Shown: piece by piece, positions 1 through 8,415 of the stretch | Layout of the letters: every line of letters begins with the position of its first letter | Position numbering within the stretch: position 1 is the stretch's first letter | Assembly (NCBI GenBank): GCA_016705245.1 | Contig: JADIYM010000011.1 | Location: 138,945 to 202,944 of the forward strand | Direction: 5' to 3' | DNA length: 64,000 nt | From: Blastocatellia bacterium | GTDB taxonomy: Bacteria > Acidobacteriota > Blastocatellia > UBA7656 > JADIYM01 | The notes under the pieces: generated by a model | What the model saw: only the letters and a program-made list of their open reading frames with translations | The model's database searches: none | What the model was told of the DNA's origin: nothing | Translations under genes and position numbers: made by a program

Positions 1-202
1 CGATGGAGCGGATCGTGCCGATTCCGGACGACTCGACGATCGTTCGGTTGACGAACTCGACGAGTCCGTCGACGAGGTTGCGGCCGGACTCGAGATGCGA
101 GGGCTCGCGACCGAGTGCGTGCACCCGTCCCTCGCCATCGACGATGGCCGTCCGCGTGCTTCGGCCAAGATCGACCCCGAGATAGAGCTCCAGGTTGCTC
201 AC
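1..202 (-). CDS. ROK-family protein (sugar kinase or repressor), N-terminal fragment
   Basis: Only the first 67 codons lie in the window; the gene continues past the left edge. The N-terminus LGVDLGRSTRTAIVDGEG is the phosphate-1 ATP-binding strand-turn-strand of the ROK family, followed by the usual helix region and the start of the next strand. ROK members are sugar kinases such as glucokinase, or sugar-responsive repressors; no HTH precedes the ROK fold here, so a kinase-type protein is more likely. The usual DLGGT is DLGRS, which is unusual at the phosphate loop. The GTG start overlaps the TGA of the upstream kinase gene (GTGA), suggesting translational coupling. Confidence 0.6.
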   Translation of the reverse strand, partial: MSNLELYLGVDLGRSTRTAIVDGEGRVHALGREPSHLESGRNLVDGLVEFVNRTIVESSGIGTIRSI

Positions 203-2283
203 GACGCCACCTCAGGCGGCAGCGGCCGACGAATCGGGCCAATACCTCCCGTCGAGCGCGATCGAGTGGCGGAGGCCACCCGCGTGATGTGGCTGATGGC
301 CCATTGCGCCTTCGCGCGGACGCCCTCGTCGTCGTCCTCGCGAACGCGGATCTCGAGCGCGCTGATCGAGAGTGGATCCGCGAGTTGTCCGAGCGCCTGA
401 GCCGACGTGAAACGGACGTTCGCATCCTGTCGCTCGAGCGATTCGATCAAGTCCGGCAATGCGCGTTCGTCACCGAGCTCGCCTAGCGCCAGCGCGGCCT
501 GGCTCGCAAGCATGCTGTCTTCACAACTGAGCGCCTCGAGAAGGGGCGACAGGACCTCGGAGCTCTGAATCATTCCGGCGGCCTTCGCCGCAAATCGCGC
601 TGTCCCGAAGTCGCCCCGGTCGGTCGCCTCCTCGAGCTTCGTGGCGATTGCCGGAGCGGCACTTGCACCGAAGCGTCCGAGCGCCTCGGCGGCAGCAGAC
701 TTCACGCGGGGACTGCTATCGGCAAGCGCCGTCGCGAGCGCGTCGACGGCTTTGGGATCGTGCGAGAACCGCAGCATGGCCACGCCATCGAGCCGGATCT
801 CCTCGCTCTCGTCCTGCAGGAGGTCCGAGACGTCCGTCCCGAGCTGGCGCCCCGCGAGTCCCTCGATGATCTTCTGGCAGACGGCATCGAGACCGGTGAC
901 TTCGTCGGTAAGCGTCTCGTCGACCTTGCTCGCCCAGAGCACGCCTCCGGTTTCGGTCTCGATGAGCTGTGCCGTCACGCGTACACGTGCACCCGACCTC
1001 AACACGCTGCCAACGAGCACGCCATCGGCACCGAGCTCGCGTCCGACGTCGTTCGGGTTGAATGCACGGTCCGCATACCGGGCGACGGTGGAAATCGGCC
1101 TGAGCGTCAGCGACTTGAACTTCGAGAGCTCAGTGACGAGAGCTTCGAGCAGCAGGAAGTTCCAGTCCGACTCGGATTCATTCCCGAGAGCACGGAACGG
1201 CAGCACTGCGAGGGCCTTGTGCAGGCCCGGGATTAGAGGGAAGTCGTCCGGCACACTGATCGAATCCTCGAAGCTCTCTTCGCGCACCGCCGCCTTTCCC
1301 GGTTGCGAAAGCGTCTTCCCGCTTCCGGGCACGATTTTCCGGATGAACCCGGGCAACGTGTTGGTCCAGCCGCGGCGCACGTTTTCGACGGGTGCGAACG
1401 GCTGGTTGATGCCGTCGGGAACCGGAGTCTGGAATCGCATGCCGGCCGAGATCCGCTTCAGGTCCGAGAGGACCTCGTGCATGGACTGGTAGCGGGCCGC
1501 CGGATCCTTCTCCATGCATCGGTCGATAATGGCCTGCAGGCCCGGGGGCGCAGCGGGATTCTCGTCGAGAATCGGCGGAGGCGTGCGATTGCAGATCGCG
1601 TAGTAGATGTCGACGTGGTTTTTTCCCGTAAAGGGCTTCTTGCCCGTCGCCATTTCATACAGCACGATGCCGAACGAGAAGACGTCGCCGCGACGGTCCG
1701 TCCGATCACCACGCGCCTGTTCCGGCGACATGTAAGCCGGCGTGCCGAACGGTGAGCCGAGAGCGGTGATTTCGGCCGATGCGTGACTGGTCGCCTCTTC
1801 GAGGTTCTTTCCGAGACCGAAATCGAGCACCTTCGCCTGCCCGCGCGGCGTGATCATGATGTTCTGCGGCTTGATGTCACGATGGATGATGCCGCGGTCG
1901 TGTGCCCGGGCGACGGCATCCGCTACTTGCAGGGCGATCGACAGCAGGGCGGGAGCGGCGAGCGGACGCGTGTTGATGGTCCGCTTCAGCGTGTGGCCCT
2001 CGACGTACTGCATGGCGATGTAATAGACGCCCTTGTCTTCGTGGATCTCGTAAATGGTGCAGATGTTCGGGTGGTCGAGCGACGACGCGAGCCTTGCCTC
2101 GCGCAGGAACCTCCGTCGCGCGCTTTCCTCGCCGAGCAGATCCGCATCAAGGATCTTCAGGACGACGGTGCGATCGAGCTGAACGTCGAGAGCGCGGTAC
2201 ACGCTCGCCATGCCTCCGGACGCGAGGGGTTCGAGAATCCGGAAGTGCGCAATGGTCGTGCCGACAATCTGCCGAGAGTCCAT
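199..2283 (-). CDS. Serine/threonine protein kinase with FlgO-like and HEAT-repeat domains
   Basis: This 694-residue protein begins with a complete Hanks-type kinase domain: glycine loop about residues 20-29, ATP lysine K43, catalytic HRDIKPQN at 134-141, DFG at 154-156 and SPE of the activation segment near 186. Residues about 355-480 look like the FlgO/TolB-N-type fold often fused to kinases in Acidobacteriota (ALAVLPF, then GADGVLVGSVLRSG). Residues about 490-665 form HEAT-like repeats with recurring ALG or ALGELGD helices. No transmembrane segment is evident, so it is probably cytosolic, with the HEAT array as a protein-binding scaffold. Its stop codon overlaps the downstream ROK gene by four bases. 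Substrates cannot be inferred. Confidence 0.9.
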   Translation of the reverse strand: MDSRQIVGTTIAHFRILEPLASGGMASVYRALDVQLDRTVVLKILDADLLGEESARRRFLREARLASSLDHPNICTIYEIHEDKGVYYIAMQYVEGHTLKRTINTRPLAAPALLSIALQVADAVARAHDRGIIHRDIKPQNIMITPRGQAKVLDFGLGKNLEEATSHASAEITALGSPFGTPAYMSPEQARGDRTDRRGDVFSFGIVLYEMATGKKPFTGKNHVDIYYAICNRTPPPILDENPAAPPGLQAIIDRCMEKDPAARYQSMHEVLSDLKRISAGMRFQTPVPDGINQPFAPVENVRRGWTNTLPGFIRKIVPGSGKTLSQPGKAAVREESFEDSISVPDDFPLIPGLHKALAVLPFRALGNESESDWNFLLLEALVTELSKFKSLTLRPISTVARYADRAFNPNDVGRELGADGVLVGSVLRSGARVRVTAQLIETETGGVLWASKVDETLTDEVTGLDAVCQKIIEGLAGRQLGTDVSDLLQDESEEIRLDGVAMLRFSHDPKAVDALATALADSSPRVKSAAAEALGRFGASAAPAIATKLEEATDRGDFGTARFAAKAAGMIQSSEVLSPLLEALSCEDSMLASQAALALGELGDERALPDLIESLERQDANVRFTSAQALGQLADPLSISALEIRVREDDDEGVRAKAQWAISHITRVASATRSRSTGGIGPIRRPLPPEVAS

Positions 2284-2370
2284 GGTGTTTTGGAGACCGA
2301 TTCAGCGGCCGGCCGACGCCGGCGTCTCAGCAGGATACTCCGGCGAGCGGGAATACCGGCGATCGAACTG

Positions 2371-2802
2371 TCAGGACGTCCCGAGGACGTGGACGAAGAC
2401 GTGACGGGAGGAACCGCGACGGCGGTGTTCCCAGAGAAACACGTGTTGCCATGTGCCGAGCGCCATGCGGCCGTTGGCGATCGGAATCGACAGGCTCGTG
2501 GCGGTGAGTGCGGACCGGATGTGACTGGGCATGTCGTCGGGTCCCTCGGCAGTGTGCGTGTAAAGCGGATCACCTTCGGGCACGAGTCGCGCGAGAAAGT
2601 CCTCGAGATCCCGGCGCGCGTCGGGATCCGCGCCCTCCTGAATCGTAAGGCTCGCCGAAGTGTGCGAAATGAAAACCGTACAGAGTCCGGTCTGTACGCC
2701 GGACGTCGCGACGGCTTCGGAGAGGTCACGGGTCACGTCGTGCATCCCCTGACCCCGGGTCGAGATTCGAAGCTCCCGTTGGTGTTGGGTCCAGAGATCC
2801 AT
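2371..2802 (-). CDS. YjbQ family protein (UPF0047)
   Basis: A 143-residue protein of the YjbQ/UPF0047 family, small beta-barrel proteins; some members have thiamine-phosphate synthase side activity, but the cellular role is poorly known. Visible family signatures are FISHTSASLTIQEG near residue 45, a conserved histidine-rich stretch DPLYTHTAEGPDDMPSHI, and the C-terminal LGTWQHVFLWEHR. The frame is open further upstream, but that extension has no family similarity. ATG at 2802 (MDLWTQHQREL) matches the family start, so I chose it. It lies 127 bases downstream of the secreted propeller-like gene on the same strand. Confidence 0.85.
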   Translation of the reverse strand: MDLWTQHQRELRISTRGQGMHDVTRDLSEAVATSGVQTGLCTVFISHTSASLTIQEGADPDARRDLEDFLARLVPEGDPLYTHTAEGPDDMPSHIRSALTATSLSIPIANGRMALGTWQHVFLWEHRRRGSSRHVFVHVLGTS

Positions 2803-2929
2803 CGATGGCCGCAGATCGGCGCGGTTCGCTATTTCGGGTCTTTCGCAACAATTGTGGCGAACCGGACTATCCTCGTGTCGGTCCAGGCACCGAAGACCTT
2901 CGCACCGTCGGTGATGGTCTCGAGGCTCG

Positions 2930-4096
2930 TTACCGGGGATACCCGGTGAGCTGCGAGACGTCGCCAAACGTGGCTCCGTCATCGCGCGATGCAAGACCGA
3001 TGATGTTGGGCTCGGGTTCGTCCGAGTCGAGACCGGCTCCATGAAGGAGAAGAATGACCTGTCCATCCGTCGTCCGCGCGAGATGATGTTCGTGCGGCGT
3101 GCCGACCTGGGCGATGGGTCCGGTGGGCGGAGCAGAGGGCGTTCCGAGCGGCGTACGTGTGAAGAACACGCTCTGGACGGGCGGCCCGGCCGCGTAGGAC
3201 GTCTCGGACCAACTGACGCAGAGCTGGCCGTCCGCGCTCAAATAGCCCTGGACGTCATCCGGAGGTGCTGTCGGCGACTCGGATCGGGCGATGGCGATGG
3301 GATCGGACGGAATGTCGATTCGCGTCGCGAGAACCAGACCGCCCGTGTATGCATCTCCGGCGACGGCGCGATCCTGCGTTGCGACCTGCACGCGGAAGAG
3401 CCAGACGGAACCATCGACCGCGGCGTGGAGCGATGGCGACGAGTCAGACTCGAACGTCGGTCGGGCGTTCGTCTTGACGAACTCTGCGAACGCGACGCCA
3501 AGATCGGTAGAGACGCTCCAGTTGACCTGTTCGGCGGTCGTTGTTCCGCCGCCCATGGCCTGAACGGCGAACGCGGTCTGGTACGCGAGATAGAGATGTC
3601 CCGTTGGTGTCGTGGCGAGGTCGATGCCTACGATGTTGCGATCCGAATCGATAAACGTTCCCGACGTGAAATTGCGAACCTGGGAATCGGACCGGACGAC
3701 GGCAATCTGGTTCGCGAACCCCGTCGTGCCGGCGTAGTAGATGTTGCCGGCCGAATCGCCGACTATCGCTACGAGTTGGAACAGGACCGGAATGCGAATG
3801 CTCTTGACCGCCCCGAACGACTTGCCGCCGTTCTTCGAGATCGCGTAGGTACGCTGAGTGCCGGATTGATCCGGTCCTCTCCAGAACACGACGACGTTGC
3901 GTCCGGCGGTGACGACCTGCGGCACGTAATACGAGCCGAAGTGAATGGACTCGACAAGGGTTTTCTTGCGGGTTGCCGCCGTGCGCGGACCATCGGCGAG
4001 AGCCGAGCTCGAAATGAAGCCGACCAGGGCAACAACGAGCGCCGCCCGGACAGATGTGCTAATTACCGACAGGATTCTGCGTGTCACCAAAGCCAT
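2930..4096 (-). CDS. Secreted sialidase/BNR-like beta-propeller protein
   Basis: This 388-residue protein has a signal peptide (basic N-terminus, hydrophobic stretch to about residue 34, ALADG cleavage region). The rest reads as beta-propeller blades: SKNGGKSFGA and SRDDGATFG are Asp-box/BNR-type motifs (S-x-D/N-x-G-x-x-F), and blade-like segments such as DSAGNIYYAG and TPTGHLYLAYQ recur. Such folds occur in sialidases and in many non-enzymatic secreted proteins; no sialidase catalytic arginine triad or FRIP motif is evident, so I do not assign an enzyme activity. It is probably periplasmic or extracellular. Confidence 0.6.
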   Translation of the reverse strand: MALVTRRILSVISTSVRAALVVALVGFISSSALADGPRTAATRKKTLVESIHFGSYYVPQVVTAGRNVVVFWRGPDQSGTQRTYAISKNGGKSFGAVKSIRIPVLFQLVAIVGDSAGNIYYAGTTGFANQIAVVRSDSQVRNFTSGTFIDSDRNIVGIDLATTPTGHLYLAYQTAFAVQAMGGGTTTAEQVNWSVSTDLGVAFAEFVKTNARPTFESDSSPSLHAAVDGSVWLFRVQVATQDRAVAGDAYTGGLVLATRIDIPSDPIAIARSESPTAPPDDVQGYLSADGQLCVSWSETSYAAGPPVQSVFFTRTPLGTPSAPPTGPIAQVGTPHEHHLARTTDGQVILLLHGAGLDSDEPEPNIIGLASRDDGATFGDVSQLTGYPR

Positions 4097-4242
4097 TCCT
4101 CGCTTGATCCGGAACGCCGCGAACTACGACGCTCGACTCAACCGGCGTGAATCGCGTCAGATGTCCGAACGTTACCGCCAATCGACGGGATGGTCAACGA
4201 GGCTGCTTCGCGACGATGGACCAGGGAGGCGTTACAGGCAAC

Positions 4243-4476
4243 GGGGCTCTGGGTCATAAAGCGCGAGTTGGTAAGGCCCGGAGAATCAGACCCCGGTTGG
4301 CCCAGAACCCGGAGCGCAGCGACGGGCCGACTGCAGTCACCGTAGGACTCGAGTTGGACGTCGGCCCCTCGCTGCGCTCGGGGTTCTGGGTCATCAAGCG
4401 CGCGTTGGTACGGCCCTGGAGAATCAGACGTCGAATCATAAGCGCGAGTTGGTAAGGCCCGGAGAATCAGACCCCG
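4243..4476. repeat. Palindromic repeat cluster, family A copy 1
   Basis: The gap 4097-4595 has no convincing gene. It holds an inverted pair: 4301-4331 (CCCAGAACCCGGAGCGCAGC then GACGGGCCGAC) and its complement at 4360-4390. Around it lie three copies of a direct repeat containing GAGTTGGTAAGGCCCGGAGA, at 4261-4294, 4399-4431 (diverged) and 4441-4475. The same inverted core recurs at 22.4 and 26.2 kb. It resembles a REP/BIME-type dispersed palindrome. Confidence 0.8.
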
Positions 4477-4595
4477 TTTGAGCCATCCATCGTGACACTC
4501 CGCCGAAGCCCCAGTAAACTCGCCCGCACCGCGGCGCACCGTTGCCGGCAAGTCGCTTGCAACGCCATCACATCGATTCGAGCTTCGAGGCCACC

Positions 4596-6728
4596 ATGCG
4601 ATCGACGTCCGCATTCGCGCTCTGTTTCACCCTCCTTCTGGCTCTGCTCTCACCGTCCACGGTTGTTCGGGCGGATCCGCGCCAGTTCGCCGGCGGCTCG
4701 GCGGAGTGGCAGGGGGGCATCCGCGTTACCCTGAAGGACGTCGTGCTAGATGTGCGGCTCGTGTACGCCGACACGGTCCGGGTGCGACTCGCACCCGCGA
4801 ACCGATTCGAGCGGCTGGACCGATCGTACGCCGTTGTCGCGCCCCGACCTGCGGGCCCCGCCGGCGCCGTCTCGGAACGAGTGGAGGGAGACCTGCGAAT
4901 CATCACGCTCACCGGACCCGAGTGTTCGGCGCGCGTCACGGTCCGGCCCGACACTAGTGCCGTCGTCGCGATTCTCGATGCCGCAGGTCACGTCGTTGTG
5001 GAGGACGACCCGGCTGCGCCGCCGCGGGTCGACGCAGCCACCGGCGCCGTCGACGTCACCAAGCTCCATCCCCGAGACCAGTTCGTGTACGGCTTCGGCG
5101 AAAAGGCGCTTCCGCTCGATCGAACGTCCGTCGAGATGGTGCACTGGAACTCCGATACCCCTGGTTACAAGACCGGCACCGATCCGATCTACCAGACGAC
5201 GCCGTTCTACATTGGTTTGCGGCGTGGCAAGGCCTATGGGCTCTTCTTCGACAACACGTACCGCTCGTATTTCAATGTCGCGAAGCGTCACCCCGAACGC
5301 ATCAGCTTCGGCGCGCCGGGAGGCTGGCTCGACCAGTACGTATTCTGCGGAGGAGCTGCCCGTGATCCTCGACAGGTGATCCGGCGCTACACGGAGCTCA
5401 CCGGCCGGTCCGAGCTGCCGCCGCTCTGGGCCCTCGGGTATCAGCAGTGTCGGTGGGGCTACTACCCCGAGAAGCGTGTGCGCGAAATCGCCGCGAAGTT
5501 TCGCGAGACGGGAATTCCGTGCGACGCGATCTACCTCGACATCGACTACATGGACGGCTATCGGGTCTTCACGTGGGACAAGTCGCGATTCCCGAACCCG
5601 AAGCAGATGGTCGGCGACCTGCGCCGGGATGGCTTCCACACGGTCGTCATCATCGATCCGGGAATCAAGGTCGACGAAGCATACGCCGCGTACCAGTCCG
5701 GGAAAGCCGGCAGGCATTTCGTGACAATGCCCGATGGATCCGAGTTCCAGGGTGCGGTCTGGCCGGGCCTGTGCGCGTTTCCCGACTTCACTTCGCCTCG
5801 TGCACGACAGTGGTGGGGCAGCCAGTTTGCCGAGCTCGTCGACACCGGAGTGCGGGGTTTCTGGACGGACATGAACGAGCCGTCGGTCTTCCTGCCGCCG
5901 AACTTCGACGAGCCGTGGTCGATCCAGCATCCGGCAAAGACGTTTCCGTCCGAGACTCGCCAGGACGGAGACGGCGACCCGGATTCGCACGCCCGCTACC
6001 ACAACGTCTACGGTCAGCAGATGACTCGAGCGACTCGCGACGGACTGCTCGCGCTAGCGCCGGATCAGCGTCCGTTCATTCTCACGCGAGCGACGTTTGC
6101 CGGTGGGCAGCGTTACGCCGCGTCGTGGACAGGCGACAACATCGCGACCTGGGAGCACCTCGAGCTGTCGATCCCGATGTTGCTCAGCATGGGCGTGAGT
6201 GGCCAGAGCCTAGCTGGCGCCGACATCGGCGGCTTCATCGATTCTCCGACGCCGGAGCTTTACGTGCGCTGGCTGCAGGCCGCTTGCCTGACCCCGATCA
6301 TGCGCTCGCACACCGTTGCCGGAACTCCCGATCAGGAGCCGTTCTCTTACGGTCCCGAGTACACCGACATCAATCGCGCTACGATCGAGCTCCGCTACGA
6401 GCTCATGCCGTATCTCTACACGCAGTTCGCACTCGCCGAGCAGACCGGGGAGCCCGTGATGCGACCGCTCTGGCTCGACACGCCGACCGACAACCGCGTG
6501 TTGACGACACAGGATGAGTTCCTCGTCGGTCCGGACCTGCTCGTGGCCCCCGTGGTGCGGCCCGGTGTGACGACGCGACGAGTCGTGTTTCCGATCGGCG
6601 CCGACTGGATAAACTGGTACACGGGCGAATTGCATCGCGGCGGGACCGATGCCGACGTGGCGGCGCCGATAGGCAGGCTACCGCTTTTCGCGCGCGCCGG
6701 GCGCGCGCGCGAAGTGGACTTGAGGTGA
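4596..6728 (+). CDS. Glycoside hydrolase family 31 (alpha-glucosidase-like)
   Basis: A 710-residue exported GH31 enzyme hydrolysing alpha-linked glucosides. ATG 4596 gives a good signal peptide (MRSTSAFALCFTLLLALL...VVRA); an upstream in-frame start would bury it. The catalytic nucleophile lies in GFWTDMNEPS (D425) and the acid/base in WTGDNIATW (D514); other GH31 signatures are DAIYLDIDYMDGYRVFTW and LAGADIGGF. The C-terminus is short: the conserved LPLFARAG is followed by only nine residues where the family normally continues into a C-terminal beta domain. The DNA there is a CG-repeat run (about 6690-6715), and another frame continues to a stop at about 6805, so a frameshift is possible. 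Confidence 0.93.
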   Translation: MRSTSAFALCFTLLLALLSPSTVVRADPRQFAGGSAEWQGGIRVTLKDVVLDVRLVYADTVRVRLAPANRFERLDRSYAVVAPRPAGPAGAVSERVEGDLRIITLTGPECSARVTVRPDTSAVVAILDAAGHVVVEDDPAAPPRVDAATGAVDVTKLHPRDQFVYGFGEKALPLDRTSVEMVHWNSDTPGYKTGTDPIYQTTPFYIGLRRGKAYGLFFDNTYRSYFNVAKRHPERISFGAPGGWLDQYVFCGGAARDPRQVIRRYTELTGRSELPPLWALGYQQCRWGYYPEKRVREIAAKFRETGIPCDAIYLDIDYMDGYRVFTWDKSRFPNPKQMVGDLRRDGFHTVVIIDPGIKVDEAYAAYQSGKAGRHFVTMPDGSEFQGAVWPGLCAFPDFTSPRARQWWGSQFAELVDTGVRGFWTDMNEPSVFLPPNFDEPWSIQHPAKTFPSETRQDGDGDPDSHARYHNVYGQQMTRATRDGLLALAPDQRPFILTRATFAGGQRYAASWTGDNIATWEHLELSIPMLLSMGVSGQSLAGADIGGFIDSPTPELYVRWLQAACLTPIMRSHTVAGTPDQEPFSYGPEYTDINRATIELRYELMPYLYTQFALAEQTGEPVMRPLWLDTPTDNRVLTTQDEFLVGPDLLVAPVVRPGVTTRRVVFPIGADWINWYTGELHRGGTDADVAAPIGRLPLFARAGRAREVDLR

Positions 6729-6904
6729 TTCGGGTCGTGCTGCCGAACGACGGGGCCAGCAAGAGTGTCGAACTGCGCCCGCCTGCGCCAAGGGAGCCCC
6801 GGTAGTCAATTAGATTTGGCGCCTCGACACGTATCGCGTACTTTGCCTGCGGGCGCACCCACCATGCGATCGTGCCCGTCAGTACCTCTCGAGGACCCCC
6901 CAAA

Positions 6905-8353
6905 GTGACAGAGCCCACGAAACGATTGAGGAAGAGCGGCGTGTATGACGTCGCATCGACCCGCGAGCGACTGGAGAGTGAAGCCCAGTTCACCGGGCGC
7001 GGCGTCACCATTGCCATGCTCGATTCCGGGTTCCAGCGTCACCCGGATCTGACTACTCCGAAGAACCGCATCCTCGCCGTCGTCGACTCGCTCGATCCGT
7101 CCAACACCGTCGAGCCCGCCACGGTGCAGGGCTGGCAATGGCACGGAACCCAGACCTCGGTCGTCGCTGCTGGAAACGGTCACCTCTCGGGCGGCCGATA
7201 CCGGAGCCTGGCGCCCGACGCCCGCGTTGTCCTCGTCAAACTGGGAAAGGACGGTCGAATCTCGGACGAGCACATTGCCCGCGGACTCGAGTGGGTGCTC
7301 GAGAACCAGAAGAGGTACCGCATCGATATCGTGAGCATCTCGGCTGGCGGCGACGAGCCCATCCCGTACACGTCGAGCGTGGCAGATCAGGCTGCCGAGG
7401 AAGCCGTCCGGCGCCGGATCGTGGTAGTCGTCGCGGCGGGCAACTCGGGCTTCGAACAACACCACCTCCCGATGCCGCCGGCCAACGCACCGTCGGTCAT
7501 CACGGTCGGCGGCTATGACGACAAGGGTCATCTCGGCGGGCAGCTCGAGCTCTACCGCTCGAGCTTCGGACCGACCGTCGATGGACTGCTCAAGCCTGAA
7601 GTGATCGCGCCCGCCGCGTGGGTCGTCGCTCCGATCCTCGTTGGAACGGATCAGGAGGCGAAGGCCGCAGCTCTCTTCGAGCTGGTCGAGACTGCGGACG
7701 TCGCGTTGCCGGCGCGCGTGGAAACGCTCGGCAAGGCCGCTGGCCTCGACAAGGGGCTCGAGCGCCGAACGCCGGCCGAGATCCGCGCGGCGATCGACAC
7801 GGCCATTCGCGGCGCCAAATTCGTCTCATCGAAGTACCAGCACGTCGACGGGACGTCGTTTGCGACGCCGATTGTCTCGTCCGTCGTTGCGCAGATGATC
7901 GAGTCGAATCCGGATCTGAAGCCTGTGGCGATCAAGCACATCCTCTGCGCCACGGCAGATCGAATCGCCGGCTCTGACGTGTACCGGCAAGGCTTCGGCA
8001 GTCTCGATCCAAAGGCCGCGGTAGAACAGGCCCGACGCGCGCCCGGTGGACTGCCGGCCGCGTATTTCGGACTTCCAGCGGTCAAGGACGGCATCGTGAC
8101 GTTCTATTTTCTCGATCCGACCGCACGCTCGGTGGCAATCGCTGGAGACTTCAACGGTTGGAACCCGACGGCCACACCGCTCGAGCGCGATCCCAACGGA
8201 CTTTGGCACGTACGGGTTCCGGTTCATGGCATCGGGCTGCTTCGATACAAGATCGTCGTGGACGGGGATCGCTGGATCGAGGATCCGAACAACTGGATCC
8301 GGGTGCCGGCCGAGGCGGGAGGGCTTGTGTCGGCGCTCGTCGTCGGCGCCTGA
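6905..8353 (+). CDS. Subtilisin-like S8 serine peptidase with C-terminal CBM48/AMPK-type domain
   Basis: A 482-residue protein. The S8 triad is D40 (AMLDSG), H80 (WHGTQT) and S318 (DGTSFATP), with oxyanion N180 (AAGNSG). Residues about 390-482 form a second domain matching the AMPK/CBM48 glycogen-binding early set: VAIAGDFNGWNPTATPLERD, then LWHVRVPV and YKIVVDGDRWIEDP. I chose the GTG at 6905 because GAGG lies about 10 bases upstream; another GTG at 6872 is in frame but lacks a site. No signal peptide is seen with either start, so the protein may be cytosolic or use an unusual route. The same C-terminal domain ends the S41 peptidase at 26.5 kb. Confidence 0.9.
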   Translation: MTEPTKRLRKSGVYDVASTRERLESEAQFTGRGVTIAMLDSGFQRHPDLTTPKNRILAVVDSLDPSNTVEPATVQGWQWHGTQTSVVAAGNGHLSGGRYRSLAPDARVVLVKLGKDGRISDEHIARGLEWVLENQKRYRIDIVSISAGGDEPIPYTSSVADQAAEEAVRRRIVVVVAAGNSGFEQHHLPMPPANAPSVITVGGYDDKGHLGGQLELYRSSFGPTVDGLLKPEVIAPAAWVVAPILVGTDQEAKAAALFELVETADVALPARVETLGKAAGLDKGLERRTPAEIRAAIDTAIRGAKFVSSKYQHVDGTSFATPIVSSVVAQMIESNPDLKPVAIKHILCATADRIAGSDVYRQGFGSLDPKAAVEQARRAPGGLPAAYFGLPAVKDGIVTFYFLDPTARSVAIAGDFNGWNPTATPLERDPNGLWHVRVPVHGIGLLRYKIVVDGDRWIEDPNNWIRVPAEAGGLVSALVVGA

Positions 8354-8401
8354 CACGACACATCACGGTCATCGCAATGGAATCGGACTGCCACTCTTCG
8401 C

Positions 8402-8407
8402 TATAGT
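8402..8407 (+). promoter_or_regulatory. Candidate -10 element (TATAGT) close to the start codon
   Basis: TATAGT lies eight bases before the ATG at 8416, so a transcript would begin at or next to the start codon (leaderless). No Shine-Dalgarno sequence precedes this ATG and no good -35 is visible. The same CGCTATAGT string sits six bases before the dipeptidase ATG at 42810. Confidence 0.4.
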
Positions 8408-8415
8408 CCCACGCC

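Noticed and set aside
641..1492. Long plus-strand open frame opposite the Ser/Thr kinase
   Set aside because: It is antisense to a well-matched kinase domain, has Ala/Ser/Arg-rich composition and no family features.
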